NCBI GenBank assembly: GCA_019925105.1
Contig: JAHGAU010000005.1
Location: forward strand, 1,178,001-1,242,000
From: Niebla homalea
Taxonomy: Eukaryota; Ascomycota; Lecanoromycetes; Lecanorales; Ramalinaceae
Direction: 5' to 3'
DNA length: 64,000 nt
A model generated the notes under the pieces. That model was not told where the DNA came from, made no database searches, and was given only the letters and a program-made list of their open reading frames with translations. Shown piece after piece: positions 1 through 12,299 of this stretch. Within the stretch, counting starts at the first letter, position 1, and each line of letters starts with the position of its first letter. The translations under genes and the position numbers were made by a program.

Positions 1-3000
1 TCCTATATTAATTTAATAAGGGCATCCGTAATTTAATTATTTATAACGTCCTTTTTATCCTTAATAATATTTTTAATTTTATTAACCTTAAATAATTTTT
101 AAGTAAAGTAATAACCCGGAGGATTTAAGTATATTTATCGGCCGTAATAATATCTTTGTAAAACTTTTATTAATAACCCTTTATTTTCTTAAAGTCGATA
201 TTAAAGTTATTAATGGTTTAATACCCGTAACCCTATATATTATTACCGTAAATCAAAAAGCTTTAAAATATTAATATAAAGTAATAAAACATATAAAGGA
301 GTAAAATATTAAGCTTTTACCGGAAACGGTAATTAATATTAACCTGTTTAATTTACTGAATCTATTAAGGGACTATAAGTATATCGTTCATACGGAGATA
401 TAAGTAAAGCTTAAATTAAGTAAAAGTTATATTAAACCTGGTATTTATTAAAACGAGCTTATTTACTTTAATTTAATTAATTTTATTAATAATATAAAAG
501 CTGATTATAAGTAAATCGTTGTTTTTATTAAAAACGTTATTAAAGTCATTTATATAACTTTATTATTAAACTTTTCGTACGAAATGGTTCTTAAGGCCTT
601 TTAAAATTATATAAAGAGGATTTATTATTTAAATTACTTTATCCGCCGTTTATATATTAATAATAATAGTATATATAATAGTTTTTAATTTAATAATTAA
701 TAATACGTTAAAGGCATTTAATAGGAGTTTACGGTACCTTATAATCCTTAATAAAACGGTATTTCTAAATAAATAAGTTAAACCCTTATTACTTAAGCTT
801 ATATAATATTACTTAATAATAACTTACCGTATATTCTTATTATTAAACTTATTATTATAACGGTTTTTATATATAATATAATACCTATAAGTATTTACGA
901 TATATTAAATTAAGCTATAGGTTTTAAAAAACTTAATTAATTTTTTATTAAGAAAGTTAAATAATATAATATATATTAAAAACGTAAACTTCCCGGTATA
1001 AATTAAATAAAATTTTAAATTAAAATTATTAAAAAATATTTTATCGGCTTTAAGGGTTATTACGTTTATAAAATACTTATATTAAATAACCGGGTTTAAC
1101 GCTATAATTACGTTAAATAATTAAAGGATAAAACCGTTTAATTTAAATATAAGGCCGATAACCTTTTACCGGTTTATTACTTAATACCGAAATAAAAAGA
1201 AATAATTACCGTAGATTTCCAGTTATCGTTAAAACGGATACGTTTTAATAATAATGAAAATATAAATAATAAGCTGGTTATTATTATTATTTAAAGCTTT
1301 TATATTATAGACGTTATAAATAAAACCGATAATATTATTATTAAGGATATAACCGAACTTATATTTAATAAGTAACTTAAACCCCGTATAACCTTAAAAT
1401 TTATAATTATTAAAGAAAATATTAATAAAAATAATTTATTTACTTTATTTTTATTTACCCTTAATAATAATATTATAAAGGAATCTCCGAATATATATAC
1501 CTTTATAGATTTAAATTTAAGCTTATTTAATCCCTATAATTCTATCCTATATTATTACCCGTTTCTAAGAGAACTTATTGAATTTCTAAACTTATTTATT
1601 TAAGTTTACGTAACCAAAATATAACCTTTAAGTTATTAACGTTACCGGGACTTTAATTATTAAGCCGCTGGCTTTTAATTAATATTTATATATCTTATAG
1701 TTACGATTTTTACGGACTATACGGAACCTATAATTTATATATAAATTATAAAGGACGTATACCGTAAAATAGAATAAAAGTTTACTATAGAAAATAAAGT
1801 TAAATCCTTAAAAAAGAATAAAACCTAGATTTTAATAGATTTACCTTCCGGTATTAACGTATTAAATAATAAATAAGTTTATAAGTATAAACGTAGATTA
1901 AACGGTAATATTATTAAATATAAGGCTAAATAAATAATCCGTAACTTTTAATAAAAAGAAAATTTAGATTTTTTTAATACTTTTATAATGGTTATTAAGC
2001 TTATAAATTATAAGGCTTTCTTTATTATAACGGTTATATATAACTTAAAAATTAAGTAAATAAACGTTAAAATCATATTCCTTTATAAAGATATCCTTAA
2101 AAAGATTTATATTTATTAATTAATAGACTTTAATAATAATTTAAGAGGTATTTATTTATTAAATAAAGCTCTTTATAAGCTTAAATAATTACTTTAAATT
2201 TAATATTAATATCTTTTTATATTCTTTAAGAAACTTAATTACCGTTATATTAATAAAGACTATAACGTATTTTTAAACCCGGATATTAATATTATCGTTA
2301 CCGTATATATCGATAATATCTTAATAATAAGAGTTAATAAACGGGTTATTATTGACTTAAAGGCTTAATTAAATAAAAAGTTTAAAATATCCGATTTAGG
2401 CCTATATAATTAATATTTAAGTATAAGTATTACTTATAATCGATAAAATTAAACCTTAATTCTTAATTAAAAGAGTTACGTTAAATAGGTTTTTATTTAA
2501 TTTAATATATATAACGATCCTTTTTTTAAGGGTAATAATATAATTATTTTTATAGACGTAAATACCCGTTTTAAGCCGGTTAATAAAAAGTATACCGCCT
2601 TAAAGTAATTTTAACTTAAATATTAATCCGCTATTAACTTATTTATATATATTATAATAAGTATTAAACTTAATATAACTTATATAATATCGGTAATATT
2701 ACGTTACGCGTTTAACCTTAATAAAGGGTATTAAATAGCCGTTAAAAAGATCTTTTATTATTTCTGCGGTATAATTTCTTTAAAGCTTATTTTTTAAGGC
2801 CCTTTAAAGCCCCTTAATAACTATACGGACTTAAATTACGCCGGCGACTTATAGATATACCGGTCTATTTCCGGGTATACCTTTAATTTAGGAAGTATAG
2901 CTATTAATTAATCCTTAAAACGTTAACCGATTATAGCCTTATCTATTTATAAGGCCGAGTATATAAAATAATATAATATTATTAAAGAAACGATCTGGCT

Positions 3001-3367
3001 TAAATAATTATTAACTTAACTTATTAAAATTACCCCGAATCCAATAATATTACCGGCCTTTAAGGATAAGGATATTATATAGAATTACGCTTTTCTTACT
3101 TGGTTTAAATTTAATATTAAGGCTTTTACCCTTATTATAGTAATTTTTTATAATAATTAAGGAATAATTACATTAATAAAGGACCCTATAAACCACTTAA
3201 AGATAAAATATATATATATTAAGTACTGTTTTCTTTAGGAGTATATGGTTAATATATAGGTGGAGCTTATATATTATCTTACCGGGGATATGGTAATTAA
3301 CGGCCTTATAAAGCCGTTACCAAGGGACGGCTTTCTTAAATTCAGAAATCATCTAAGATTAAAATAA
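1..3367 (+). pseudogene. RIP-decayed Copia pol (integrase, reverse transcriptase, RNase H) of A1
   Basis: One reading frame can be followed from the integrase core to the final TAA at 3365-3367, interrupted mainly by TAA/TAG at former Gln/Trp codons. Integrase remains lie at about 250-850, including the Copia feature around PYNP.QNGIS near 735. An integrase-RT linker rich in Ser/Asn follows (about 1200-1560). The RT active site reads VYIDNIL at 2303-2323, where the family has YVDDIL; the second Asp is Asn, as RIP on the other strand would produce. RNase H keeps the KAEY motif near 2952-2963 (family: EAEY) and ends in a GLIKPLPRDGF-type C-terminus near 3300. The gene cannot encode an active protein. 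Confidence 0.86.
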
Positions 3368-3539
3368 TCAGTATTATACCTCTATTAACGTTTTAAGATA
3401 AATAAATATACCCCTTACTGTTGGAGTCAGGGTGGATATACCCCTTACTGCGGTGACATAATTTCAGTAAAAGCTTTTACTCCTTGCTTAATAAGTGGTA
3501 CGGTATTATGGTATTATAAAGCTATTAATCGAGTGGGAG

Positions 3540-3677
3540 TATTAGAAGTATAGAAGGTAAAGACCTCGGCTATTACCAAAAGGGGGCTAGCCTACTTCCT
3601 GGACTTCTCATAGATAGATATCGCTCAGCACCTTACATAGTACTTAACTAAGCAAGTTACACCTTACCATTTCAACA
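3540..3677 (+). repeat. 3' LTR of Copia A1
   Basis: This 138-bp LTR begins TATTAGAAG (TGTTAGAAG before RIP) and ends CCATTTCAACA. Copies lie at 28040-28174, 40046-40180, 43473-43614 (reverse), 56059-56200 (reverse) and 57323-57460. The LTR keeps more CpA/TpG than the body of the element. Confidence 0.9.
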
Positions 3678-4154
3678 TTTTATCCGTAAGTTAACTTTAA
3701 GCTATTTCTTTAACGTAAAAAATATACCGATTTATTAATCTTTAAAAAGGTAACTAATTATAATATTATTTATTTATAAAGTTAAATATACGGGATAAAC
3801 GTAAATTATTAAGGAAGTTATTTAATTAAAGGACTTATTAAGGTAAATATAATCCGATAAATCTAGATATATATTTATTATTACGATTTATAATAATAAT
3901 TAAAAGGCTATTATATTGGTTAAAAACCCGGTATATTACGTAAGAATAAAGTATATAAGTATTTAACTATATTGGTTACGGGAATAACTTAAGGTTAATA
4001 TTATTAACCTTAAATATATTTATATTACGGAGTAGGTAATTAACGGGTTAATAAAAACCCTATTTATTAAGACTTTTATATAATTTAAACGGGCGTTAAG
4101 CCTTAAAGAGCCACTATATTAATAATTTAAGGACTATATGCTTACCGATGGCGG
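3678..4154 (+). mobile_element. Copia B0 internal tail (RNase H end) between A1 and B1
   Basis: This stretch aligns with the RNase H end of B1 (about 9370-9848) and B4 (about 54935-55412). The frame resembles the Copia C-terminus that ends a few residues before the untranslated tail. It stops at GGCGG (4150-4154), where B1 begins. The rest of B0 resumes at 10204 after a second GGCGG, so the two pieces belong to one older element split by B1. Confidence 0.85.
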
Positions 4155-4316
4155 TATTAAACATGCAGGATCGCCACTTGGGAGATCACGTGACGCGGAT
4201 CAGATTAGATAAGGCGGACGTATTAGACTTAAGTGGGATAGCGGCATATAACCTTATATATAATTTTACTTTATATATAATAATAATTAAGTAACTTATA
4301 CCTCTTAATTTTAATA
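4155..4316 (+). repeat. 5' LTR of Copia B1
   Basis: This 162-bp LTR starts TATTAAACATG (TGTT... before RIP) and ends in a RIP form of CTCTCAATTTCAACA. It keeps an intact CACGTG palindrome at 4187-4192. The matching 3' LTR is at 10042-10203. Confidence 0.9.
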
Positions 4317-4330
4317 AGTTATAAGCCCGG
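4317..4330 (+). other. Half-tRNA primer-binding site of B1
   Basis: AGTTATAAGCCCGG begins directly after the LTR. It is the RIP form of GGTTATRAGCCCGG, found at the same place in A, C and D elements here. Its complement matches an anticodon arm rather than the 3' CCA end of a tRNA, as in Drosophila copia and yeast Ty5. Confidence 0.75.
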
Positions 4331-7300
4331 TTTACGCGTTTAAATACTTAAATAACGTTTTCTTAATATTTAATTTAACTTATAAATAATAATAAACTTA
4401 TAATATAAAATATATTTATAAACGATATTTATACGTAAATTATATTATTAAAAATTGATTTAATTAAGGGTATAATATTACGGCTATAAATAAAAAAGCT
4501 TACTTAATTACCTATATTCTTAAATTAAGGAAAGAAAACGTTTTATTAATAAGAATATATAAATTATTATTTCTTAACTTTATTAAAGGCCGTAAACGCT
4601 TATACGCCGGAAAGCTAAACCGGCGTTAAGTTAACAGAATTAAAATATAAAAATTTTAAAATTAATTTATATACGTAAAGCTTTAACCGGGGTTTAAATA
4701 AGAAATTTAAAACGTTAAATAAATATTAAATATATTATAGAACTTTACCGAATTTAAAGCCTTAAAAACCGTATTAAAATTAAGTTTTTTAAGATTAATT
4801 AAAAATAAATTATTTGGATTTAAGTATATTACGATTTAAAATTATTTACTGTAACTTAATTTTAAAAAGTAAATACGGAACGGAATAAATAATTAACGGT
4901 TAAACTTCTTAAAATAAGGATTAATCCTTAAGAAAGGGGGTTTAAGAATTAATTATTAAATTCTTTTATAAATAATTAAAACTTAAAATAAATTTACTTA
5001 TTACGGATTATAAAGATTAAAGCCCTTAAGTTAAAATAAAATAATTAAAATAAACTTAAACGCTTTAATTATAGAAATTAAAAGCCTTTAAGTAGAAAAA
5101 AGTAATAATCTTAAGGATATATATATAATATTATAATACGTTATAAAGTTCCGTTTTAAATTTAACCGGAATAAAGAATATTTTAATTAATAAAACTTTA
5201 TATTACTTATTACCTTAAAGTATATAATAATCCCGTATAAAATATAATATTTAAACTTTATTATTTATTAATATCGTTATATATAAAGTACTTTTTTTCT
5301 TTTTATACTTAAAAACTTAAGGAAAAAAGATCGTTTTAATTTAATTAATAAAGATTAAGTTAAAAACAAAAATTACTTATTATCGTAAACGTTAAAGTTA
5401 TATAATAGTTTCGGTTTAAAAGCATTTAAAACCTTTAATTAACCTTTTAAATATTATTATTTTTAAGTTAAATATAAACGTTAAAATTGGATATTATTAT
5501 TTAATATAAGTTATTTTTTATCCTTAAATAGTAAATCTTTAGAGTATTAAACGTTATCAGACTTAAACTTAAATATTATTAATGTTTATAATATAATTAA
5601 TATCTCGTTAATATTGTTTTCTATATATTTTATTAATAATAACGATTAAGAAAAACTTTATTATAAAGGGGTTTTTTTTAAGTTTAATCTTTTTATTAAT
5701 AAATTAACGGTAATAAATACCGTAAAGTTAATAAATAAAAGATTAAATAACGATTAATAACCTTTAAAAGTTAAAAGAAAAAAATATCCTTAAGGTATAT
5801 ATAGCCTTAAAGAATTATTATAATATTAATATTAAGTATTTAATTAATATTATAAAAAGCCCGGATATAATTTAAAAACGACTTAAAGATTAATATAAGT
5901 TATAAAGGTCCGGACTATATACGGAGTTTATATAGGAGCTTATAGGCTTATAAAAGACCTTAAATATAATAATTAATAAATATAATAGTTATTATTAGAA
6001 AATTTATATTAAAATTAAGGCGATTAATAATTCCTTAATTATCCCGGATTACCTTATTATTTAAATATTCTTAAATAAATTAAAGGAGTTATAATAAATA
6101 TAATATTTAATACTTACTTAAACGGCAAGATAATAGGGCTTAAGTACCCTTAAATTTTACGATATTATATAAAAAGCCCGTAATAAGGAAGCTTAAGCGG
6201 TTATTTAATAATTAAACGTTTTAATATAAACCTATAAGGATACGTTAAAGGGTTATAATAAAAGGATTTTTAATAAAACCCGGGAAAAGCTTATTTATTA
6301 ATATTATACTTAAAAAAGGTATAATAATAAATATATTAAGGATAAATATTAAAACCTTTACTTTAAAAAGAAGCCTATAAAGTTCCGTATTAAGAAGCTT
6401 AAAATTATTAAAGAAATTATTACGTTTATAAACCTTTTAATAATTAACTTTTATTTATTAACGTATATATAATAATTAATAATAATAATATCGGTTACCT
6501 TAATAAAGCTATAGAAGTTAATAATCTTTAATAATAATTATAATTAATATATTTTTTATAAGAAAAGATTCTTTTAAAAGGAGTTAAAACCTTATTAATT
6601 TTCGTTTTTAAAATCCGGATTAATAAAAATAAATTATATAAAAGGTATAAATATTACTTATATAATATATAGGGTAAATAATAAACCCTTTAAAATAAAA
6701 TTTACGGATATAATATATTCCTTAATAAATTTAGTTAATTTTATATTTAAGACGTAACTTTTAAACTATAAAGCTTAATTTAATATAATACGGACGGTTT
6801 AAATAATAATATATAATTAAAAAAAGCTTACTTATAATAAATAAAATAATTTATTTATAATTGATTTATAAGAATTTACCCTTATTATAATAATATTTAA
6901 CGTATTTTCGGTTATACTTACTTAATATATATATATAAGTTATTTCGGAACTTAAAAATTATTCTAGTTAATAAACGTATTAATTAAAATAGATCTTAAA
7001 TATAAATACCGTAATAATAATAAGGTTAAAAACGCTTATTATATATATTATATTATTAAACGGTTATACTTTTAATTATATAAAGGATATTTTAAACCTA
7101 TAGAAAATTTATTAAAGCTTATTTATATAAACCTTTTAAGGATACTTAATCCTTAAGGATATAACGGAATAACGTATTATATAACCTTCCGTAATAATAA
7201 GATTATAATATTAAAAGTTTATCCGTTAATATATAAATCGGACGTAATTTAATGGTTTAAAGAATTTAAAGCTAAGTATAAATAACCCCCGGATTAAAAG

Positions 7301-9843
7301 ATTAAACGTTTTTAAATTAACGGTAAGGGTAAATATACGTTTAAGGCTTTTTAAATTACTTAAAATAATATAAAATTATTTTTAAAATAATAATACGTAA
7401 AAACTTTAAATAAAATTTAATTAATAAAAAAATTAGTTAAGAAATTAATAAGAAAACCAGGGTTATATAGGTAATAAGGGTATACTTAAAAGCTTTTAAC
7501 CGGAATTAATTTAAATAATAAGCTATATAATTATATAGATATTATATATATAACTTAAAGAAATAATATTATATTAAGTTTAATATAATAAAATACCGGA
7601 TATATCCTATATATAAACTTTAAGGTTAATTATATACGTAAGAACTATAAATTACCGGGTTAAGTTTAATAATAGGTTAAAATTATATATTTTAATAGAT
7701 TTTAATAAAAAGATTAATAAATACTTTAAGGTAATTAATTTACGGGTAAAACGGTTTAACCTTATAATAAAAAACGTATATAACGTATATATCGAAGAAA
7801 AACGGGTAATATTATTGGATAACTTAGATTATAAAGAGTTTATTAATTAAATTTAAAAGCTTAAGAAAATAAGAAAGCCTTAATAAAATTTTAATTTAAA
7901 GGAGAAATTTAAGAATTATAGTTTAATTCAAACGGATATTATTAATATAAACTTTATTTGTATTAAGCGATTTATATATCCGGTTATAATTTTTATTTAA
8001 TAAATAACTTTATTAAACCTTTTAAGTTTAATAATTAAAGACTTAAAGATTAATTATAATTAAGGGTAAAAATAATAAATCGAAAACCTAATTAAAGATA
8101 ATCCCGGCCTTATATTTCCGGATAAACCGCATAATATATTATTAAATCCATTCTTTTTCTCGGCTTTATTAACCTATAATAAAGATAAACCGTTATATTC
8201 TTTAACTTTAATATCCCTTAAAACGATTTTAAAACTTATTAAGCTTAAAACTTATAAAAAAGCTATAATAAATAAATATACCCGGATAAATTAAGAATTA
8301 ACGGAAAATAATAAATATAATTCCCTTAAAAAGAATAATATTTAAATCTTAATTATGTAGAATTAAATCCCCGCCGGTATAACGATATTATAAAGATAAT
8401 AAATTTATACCCTTAAACGTAGAATTAATAATAATATAATTTATTATAAGGCCCGATGGATAATACGTGGTTTTAAATAACGTAAAAATATTAATTATAA
8501 TAAAACGTTTACTTTAATAATAAAACCTATAAGCTATAAGGTTCTCTTTACCTTTATAACGGTTAATAATTAAGATTTAAAGTAGATAAGTATTAAAATA
8601 ACGTTTTTTTATGGTCTTATTAAGGAAGAAATATATATAAAATAATTAAAAAAAAAAAAAAAAGATTAATAAAAACGGTAAAAAGCTTTATTATAAACTT
8701 AAAAAGGGCCTATATAAATTAAAGTAATTATTACGGCTATAATATAATCGTTTCTGGGAGTTTATAACTATATGAGGTTTTAAACTTATCTATATAGATT
8801 ATTACGTATTTTTTTACCTTAAAAACGGTATAATTATAATTATATATATAGATAACGTTTTAATAATTAATCCGTTTAAGTAAAGGATTTAAGACTTAAA
8901 AACCGTATTTAATTAAGAATTCCGTATATTTAATTTAAGTTTAATAAGTTATTACTTAAGTATTATTATTATATAGGATTAATAAAATTAAATAATCCGT
9001 TTTAATTAAAAAGTTTATATTAAAAAAATAATATAATATTATAATTAATAAGAAGCTTATTTAACGTATATATTTATATAAGTTAATTTTAAGCCGGAAT
9101 TATTACTTAAGGGTTATTAAGTAAAGCCGGAGTTTAAATAATAATATTAATCGGTTATAAGTTTATTAATATATATTATACTTAATATACGACCGGATAT
9201 AGCTTATACGGTAATAATTATTAACCGGTATTCCGTAAATCCGTTTTATTAATATTAATTATATATAAGGTAAATTATACGTTATTTACGGATTATTATA
9301 TATTTTTAATTAATATATAAAGGTAAATTTAAAGCTTTTAATAAATATATTAACTTTAATTTTACGGCCGATTTTACCCGTAAATTAATTTTAAACTATT
9401 TCTTTAACGTAAAAAATATACCGATTTATTAATCCTTAAAAAAGTAATCGACTATAACGTTATTTACCTATAAAGTTAAGTATATAGGATAAACGTAAAT
9501 TATTAAGGAAGCTATTTAATTAAAGGATTTATTAAAATAAATATAACCCAATAAATCTGGATATATACTTATTATTACGATTTATAATAATAATTAAAGG
9601 GCTATCGTATTAATTAAAAACCCAGTATATTACGTAAGGATAAAGTATATAAATATTTAATTATATTAACTATGGGAATAACTTAAGGTTAATATTATTA
9701 ATCTCGAGTATATCTATATTACGGAGTAGATAGTTAACGGGTTAATAAAGGCCTTACTTATTAAGATTTTTATATAGTTTAAACGGGCGTTAAGCCTTAA
9801 GGAGTTACCATATTAATAATCTAAGGACTATATACTTATTAAC
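4331..9843 (+). pseudogene. RIP-decayed Copia gag-pol of B1
   Basis: The body has the Copia order gag, protease, integrase, RT, RNase H. A protease-like stretch lies near 6640-6800. The integrase core is near 7060-7500; the usual Copia features around a former HTDL-type Asp and the WFKEFKAKY-like segment (about 7257-7281) remain legible. The RT active site reads YIDNVLI near 8848-8868 (family YVDDVLI). The RNase H end lies near 9660-9840, with an LEYIYITEQ-like segment where the family has the HIDIxxHYxRE block. Stops are nearly all at former Gln/Trp codons. A run of about 16 A near 8648-8663 probably comes from a purine-rich codon run. No intact reading frame remains. Confidence 0.82.
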
Positions 9844-10041
9844 GGCGGACCTAATAATAAGCCGGATGATAAGTAATAAGTAGGTAATAGCTATATAGGG
9901 GAGCTAATTACTTAACAACCAGGGGAGTTACTTAGTAAATACGGTAACTGGACTCTTATATAAAAGGATATAACGTTAAGGCTATAAAAAAGCTGTTCAG
10001 TAAGTAAGATTTACGGGCTATATACGAAGTTTAAAGGGGAG

Positions 10042-10203
10042 TATTAAATATATAGGATTGCCACTTAAGAAATCACGTAACGCGGATCAGATTAGATAAG
10101 GCGGACGTGCTAGACCCAAGTGGGATAGCGGCATATGGCCTTATATATAGTCTCACTTTGTACATAGTAATAATCAAGCAACTTACACCTCTCAATTTCA
10201 ACA
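10042..10203 (+). repeat. 3' LTR of Copia B1
   Basis: This 162-bp LTR ends CTCTCAATTTCAACA and is preceded by the purine tract AAAGGGGAG. It is directly followed by the right copy of the GGCGG target duplication. Confidence 0.92.
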
Positions 10204-10557
10204 GGCGGACCTAATAATAAGCCGGGTAATAAGTAATAAGTAGGTGGTAACTATATAAGGGAGCTTTAATAACCAGGGGAGCTACTTAGTAAATACGGTG
10301 ACCGGACTCTTATATAAAAGGATATAACGTTAAGGCTATAAAAAAGCTATTTAATAAGTGAAATTTACGGGCTATATATGAAGTTCGAAGGGGAGTATTA
10401 AATATATAGGATCGCCACTTAAGAGATCACGTAACGTAGATCAGATTAAATAAGGCGGACGTGTTAAACCCAAGTGGGATAACGGCATATGGCCTTGCAT
10501 ATAGTCTCACTTTGTACATAATAATAATCAAGAAACTTACACCTCTCAATTTCAACA
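10204..10557 (+). mobile_element. 3' end of Copia B0 with its LTR (10396-10557)
   Basis: After GGCGG the sequence resumes the B untranslated tail (ACCTAATAATAAGCCGG...), then a purine tract and a 162-bp LTR ending CTCAATTTCAACA at 10557. The piece matches 9844-10203 closely. It is the remaining part of the older element into which B1 (and, upstream, A1) inserted. The next bases, AAAGG at 10558-10562, should be the right target copy of B0. Confidence 0.88.
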
Positions 10558-11010
10558 AAAGGGCTATTATAACGGTAATAAACTTTATTGATAATTTATA
10601 AATAAGTTCCTATTTCAATATAGCGTTTAACCCGCCGTTAATGGTATTATTTATATAAATAACAATAATATTTATATTTCCTTTTAAATTAAAGAGGTTA
10701 TTATAATTAAAGGTTATATTATTAAATATTCATTGCCGTACTCGTTAAATTATAATCCGATTCAGTTTATCTTTAACGTATTAAAGGCTCAAATAAAACG
10801 TTACTTAAAACGTTACTTTTAAGAGTTACGGCTATATTATAAGCGAGACTTCAGTAAATTCCTTAAATTTACGGTAAAGAATAATAGATAGAATCGATTT
10901 CTTACTTAGTATTTCCGTTATGAGTTTATAGGTTATTAATTTAAAAGGGATTTTAAGGCTTTATTGTAGGAACTCCAGCTATATAAAGATAAGGTAAATA
11001 AGGGAAGTAG
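10558..11010 (+). pseudogene. Tc1/mariner-type DDE transposase, C-terminal half, decayed
   Basis: One frame reads a degenerate catalytic end: an INNNN segment near 10651-10671 where the family has a (M/V)DNA-type second Asp, then LPYSLNYNPIQ followed by FNVLKA (10731-10793), matching the conserved Tc1 block PPYSPDLNPIE. The catalytic Glu is now Gln. The gap between the two putative catalytic positions is about 34 residues, as in DD34E Tc1 elements, although this depends on my alignment. The N-terminal half and first Asp are not in the window because B0 inserted upstream. From 11010 to 11199 I see no clear terminal repeat and nothing else I can name. Confidence 0.72.
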
Positions 11011-11199
11011 TTTATAACAATTATATACTTTTTAATTTTTACTTTATACCTTACATATTATACTCCGGTAAAAAAAACTTATTTGTAGTTTTATTTTAAG
11101 TTTCCTTGGTTTACTTGTAATACCTTATATCAATTACTTTTATTTATAGCTTATGAATATTACGTCAATATAGCTTAAATTTAAAGATATCTTTATAAA

Positions 11200-11831
11200 T
11201 GTTAGAGTATAAGCCCCTCTGGGGTGGTTAGAAGGCAAAGGGTATATTACATATAATTAAAGATATCAAAGTATAGAGGTATAAGAGTGAAGGGGCTGAA
11301 GACCTTAATATACCCAGTCGGTGATACTCCTGGGTGCCGGATTAACCCCGGGCTTTTAGCCCAGGGTAAGCTCGGTAAGGCTTACTCCTAAGCTATTAAT
11401 ACCCTTAAACTTTAATATTACCCCCCCCCCTAAAAAAAGCTTGCTTTTAAGCTTATAAGTACGCTGAAAAGGAAAAGATTTTAAACTTAAATTACTTTTT
11501 TTATTTATTATCATTAAACCGGGTAATTAAAACAAAATATATATATTACTTAACTTATCCGTTACTGGTTAACCGGGTAAGTAATATAAGAACTATAGAT
11601 TATTTAACTTACCCGTTACTGGTTGGCCAGGTAAGTAATAGAAAAGTTATAGGGGTAAAATCGTGGTAATAGCCGGGTAAATAATATAAATAAGCGGGCG
11701 TAAAATTATGGCGGTAACCCCTATAAAAAGCCCTGAAACGCGATTTCATTTAAGGGGTTCCCGGGCAGGTATCGTTTTTTATGATTTACCCCCTTTTTAA
11801 AATGTTTTTTTTAACCTTTTCACTTTATATA
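11200..11831 (-). mobile_element. 3' end of a reverse-strand Copia-like element, family E
   Basis: Read on the minus strand, a body fragment (11831-11432) leads to a purine tract with ten G (11418-11431). A probable LTR of about 218 bp follows (11417-11200), which begins TATTAAAG (TGTTAAAG before RIP) and ends CTCTAACA. About 95 bp of the body (11740-11831) resembles the 3' part of C2 in the same orientation (16795-16885), so this may be a relative of family C. Two imperfect repeats near 11540-11640 each contain CCGTTACTGGTT between partly self-complementary arms. The LTR is less RIP-mutated than its surroundings. C1 cuts the element at 11832. The second LTR is not visible, so this call is less secure than the others. 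Confidence 0.5.
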
Positions 11832-11983
11832 TGTTGAAAGTACTCATATTAATTACCCGGCAGTCGGGTAGATTAGATATAATCCGAAGCTAGACCCGAT
11901 TAAGATAGTTAGGATGTAAAAGTACTTAGTCGTACTTTTATACTTAGGAAATAATTAAGCAACTTATACCTTATATTTTAAAA
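11832..11983 (+). repeat. 5' LTR of Copia C1
   Basis: This 152-bp LTR begins TGTTGAAAGTACT. Its end has decayed to TTTTAAAA, consistent with TTTCAAGA in the better preserved copy at 16302. It is matched by 16302-16453 and 41720-41871 (both reverse), all 152 bp. Confidence 0.9.
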
Positions 11984-11997
11984 GGTTATAAGCCCGG
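11984..11997 (+). other. Half-tRNA primer-binding site of C1
   Basis: GGTTATAAGCCCGG lies directly after the LTR with no spacer. The complement, CCGGGCTTATAACC, resembles an initiator tRNA-Met anticodon arm with its CAU anticodon changed at a CpA. Confidence 0.78.
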
Positions 11998-12299
11998 CCT
12001 TATAATAACGATACCTTATAGGGATACTTTTTTTTTTATTTAATTTTATAACTATAATATAAAGATCTTACCGTATAAAATATACTTAAAAAATAAAAAT
12101 ATTTTATTTAAAAATATTATTAAAATACGATCTTTAAGCTATAAAGTTAATTAATAACTTAATAATCTAAAATTCTATAAGGATAAAATACCTTAACTTT
12201 ATTATTATTGGAATATACGTATTTATTAATTAAAAAATATAAATATTTATTTCTTAACCTTATAAATTAATTATACGTTAATACTTATACGCCGGAAAC

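Larger units (their letters stand above)
1..3677 (+). mobile_element. Ty1/Copia retrotransposon A1, 3' part, inserted in B0
   Basis: This is the 3' portion of a Copia element whose 5' end lies left of the window. It carries a decayed pol (1-3367), a short 3' UTR with a purine tract just before the LTR (GAGTGGGAG), and a 3' LTR at 3540-3677. The same sequence recurs in A3 (from about 36409) and, reversed, in A4. Directly after the LTR the sequence becomes the 3' tail of a different Copia (family B), so A1 is an insertion into B0. Its right target copy should be TTTTA at 3678-3682, but the left copy is outside the window. The 3' UTR holds a short tandem repeat, ATATACCCCTTACTG, starting near 3406 and again near 3436. 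Confidence 0.88.
4155..10203 (+). mobile_element. Full-length Ty1/Copia retrotransposon B1, nested in B0
   Basis: This 6,049-bp element is bounded by two 162-bp LTRs (4155-4316 and 10042-10203). The 5-bp target duplication GGCGG lies at 4150-4154 and 10204-10208. A primer site follows the 5' LTR, and a purine tract (AAAGGGGAG) precedes the 3' LTR. It entered the untranslated tail of another member of its own family, B0, so the 3' tail plus LTR appear twice in a row (9844-10203 and 10204-10557). That looks like a tandem duplication but is explained by nesting. The body is strongly RIP-mutated. B4 at 49718-55791 is a second full-length copy. Confidence 0.92.

Noticed and set aside
9844..10557. 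Tandem duplication of the Copia B 3' tail and LTR
   Set aside because: The GGCGG target repeat at 4150-4154 and 10204-10208 shows one B element nested in another.
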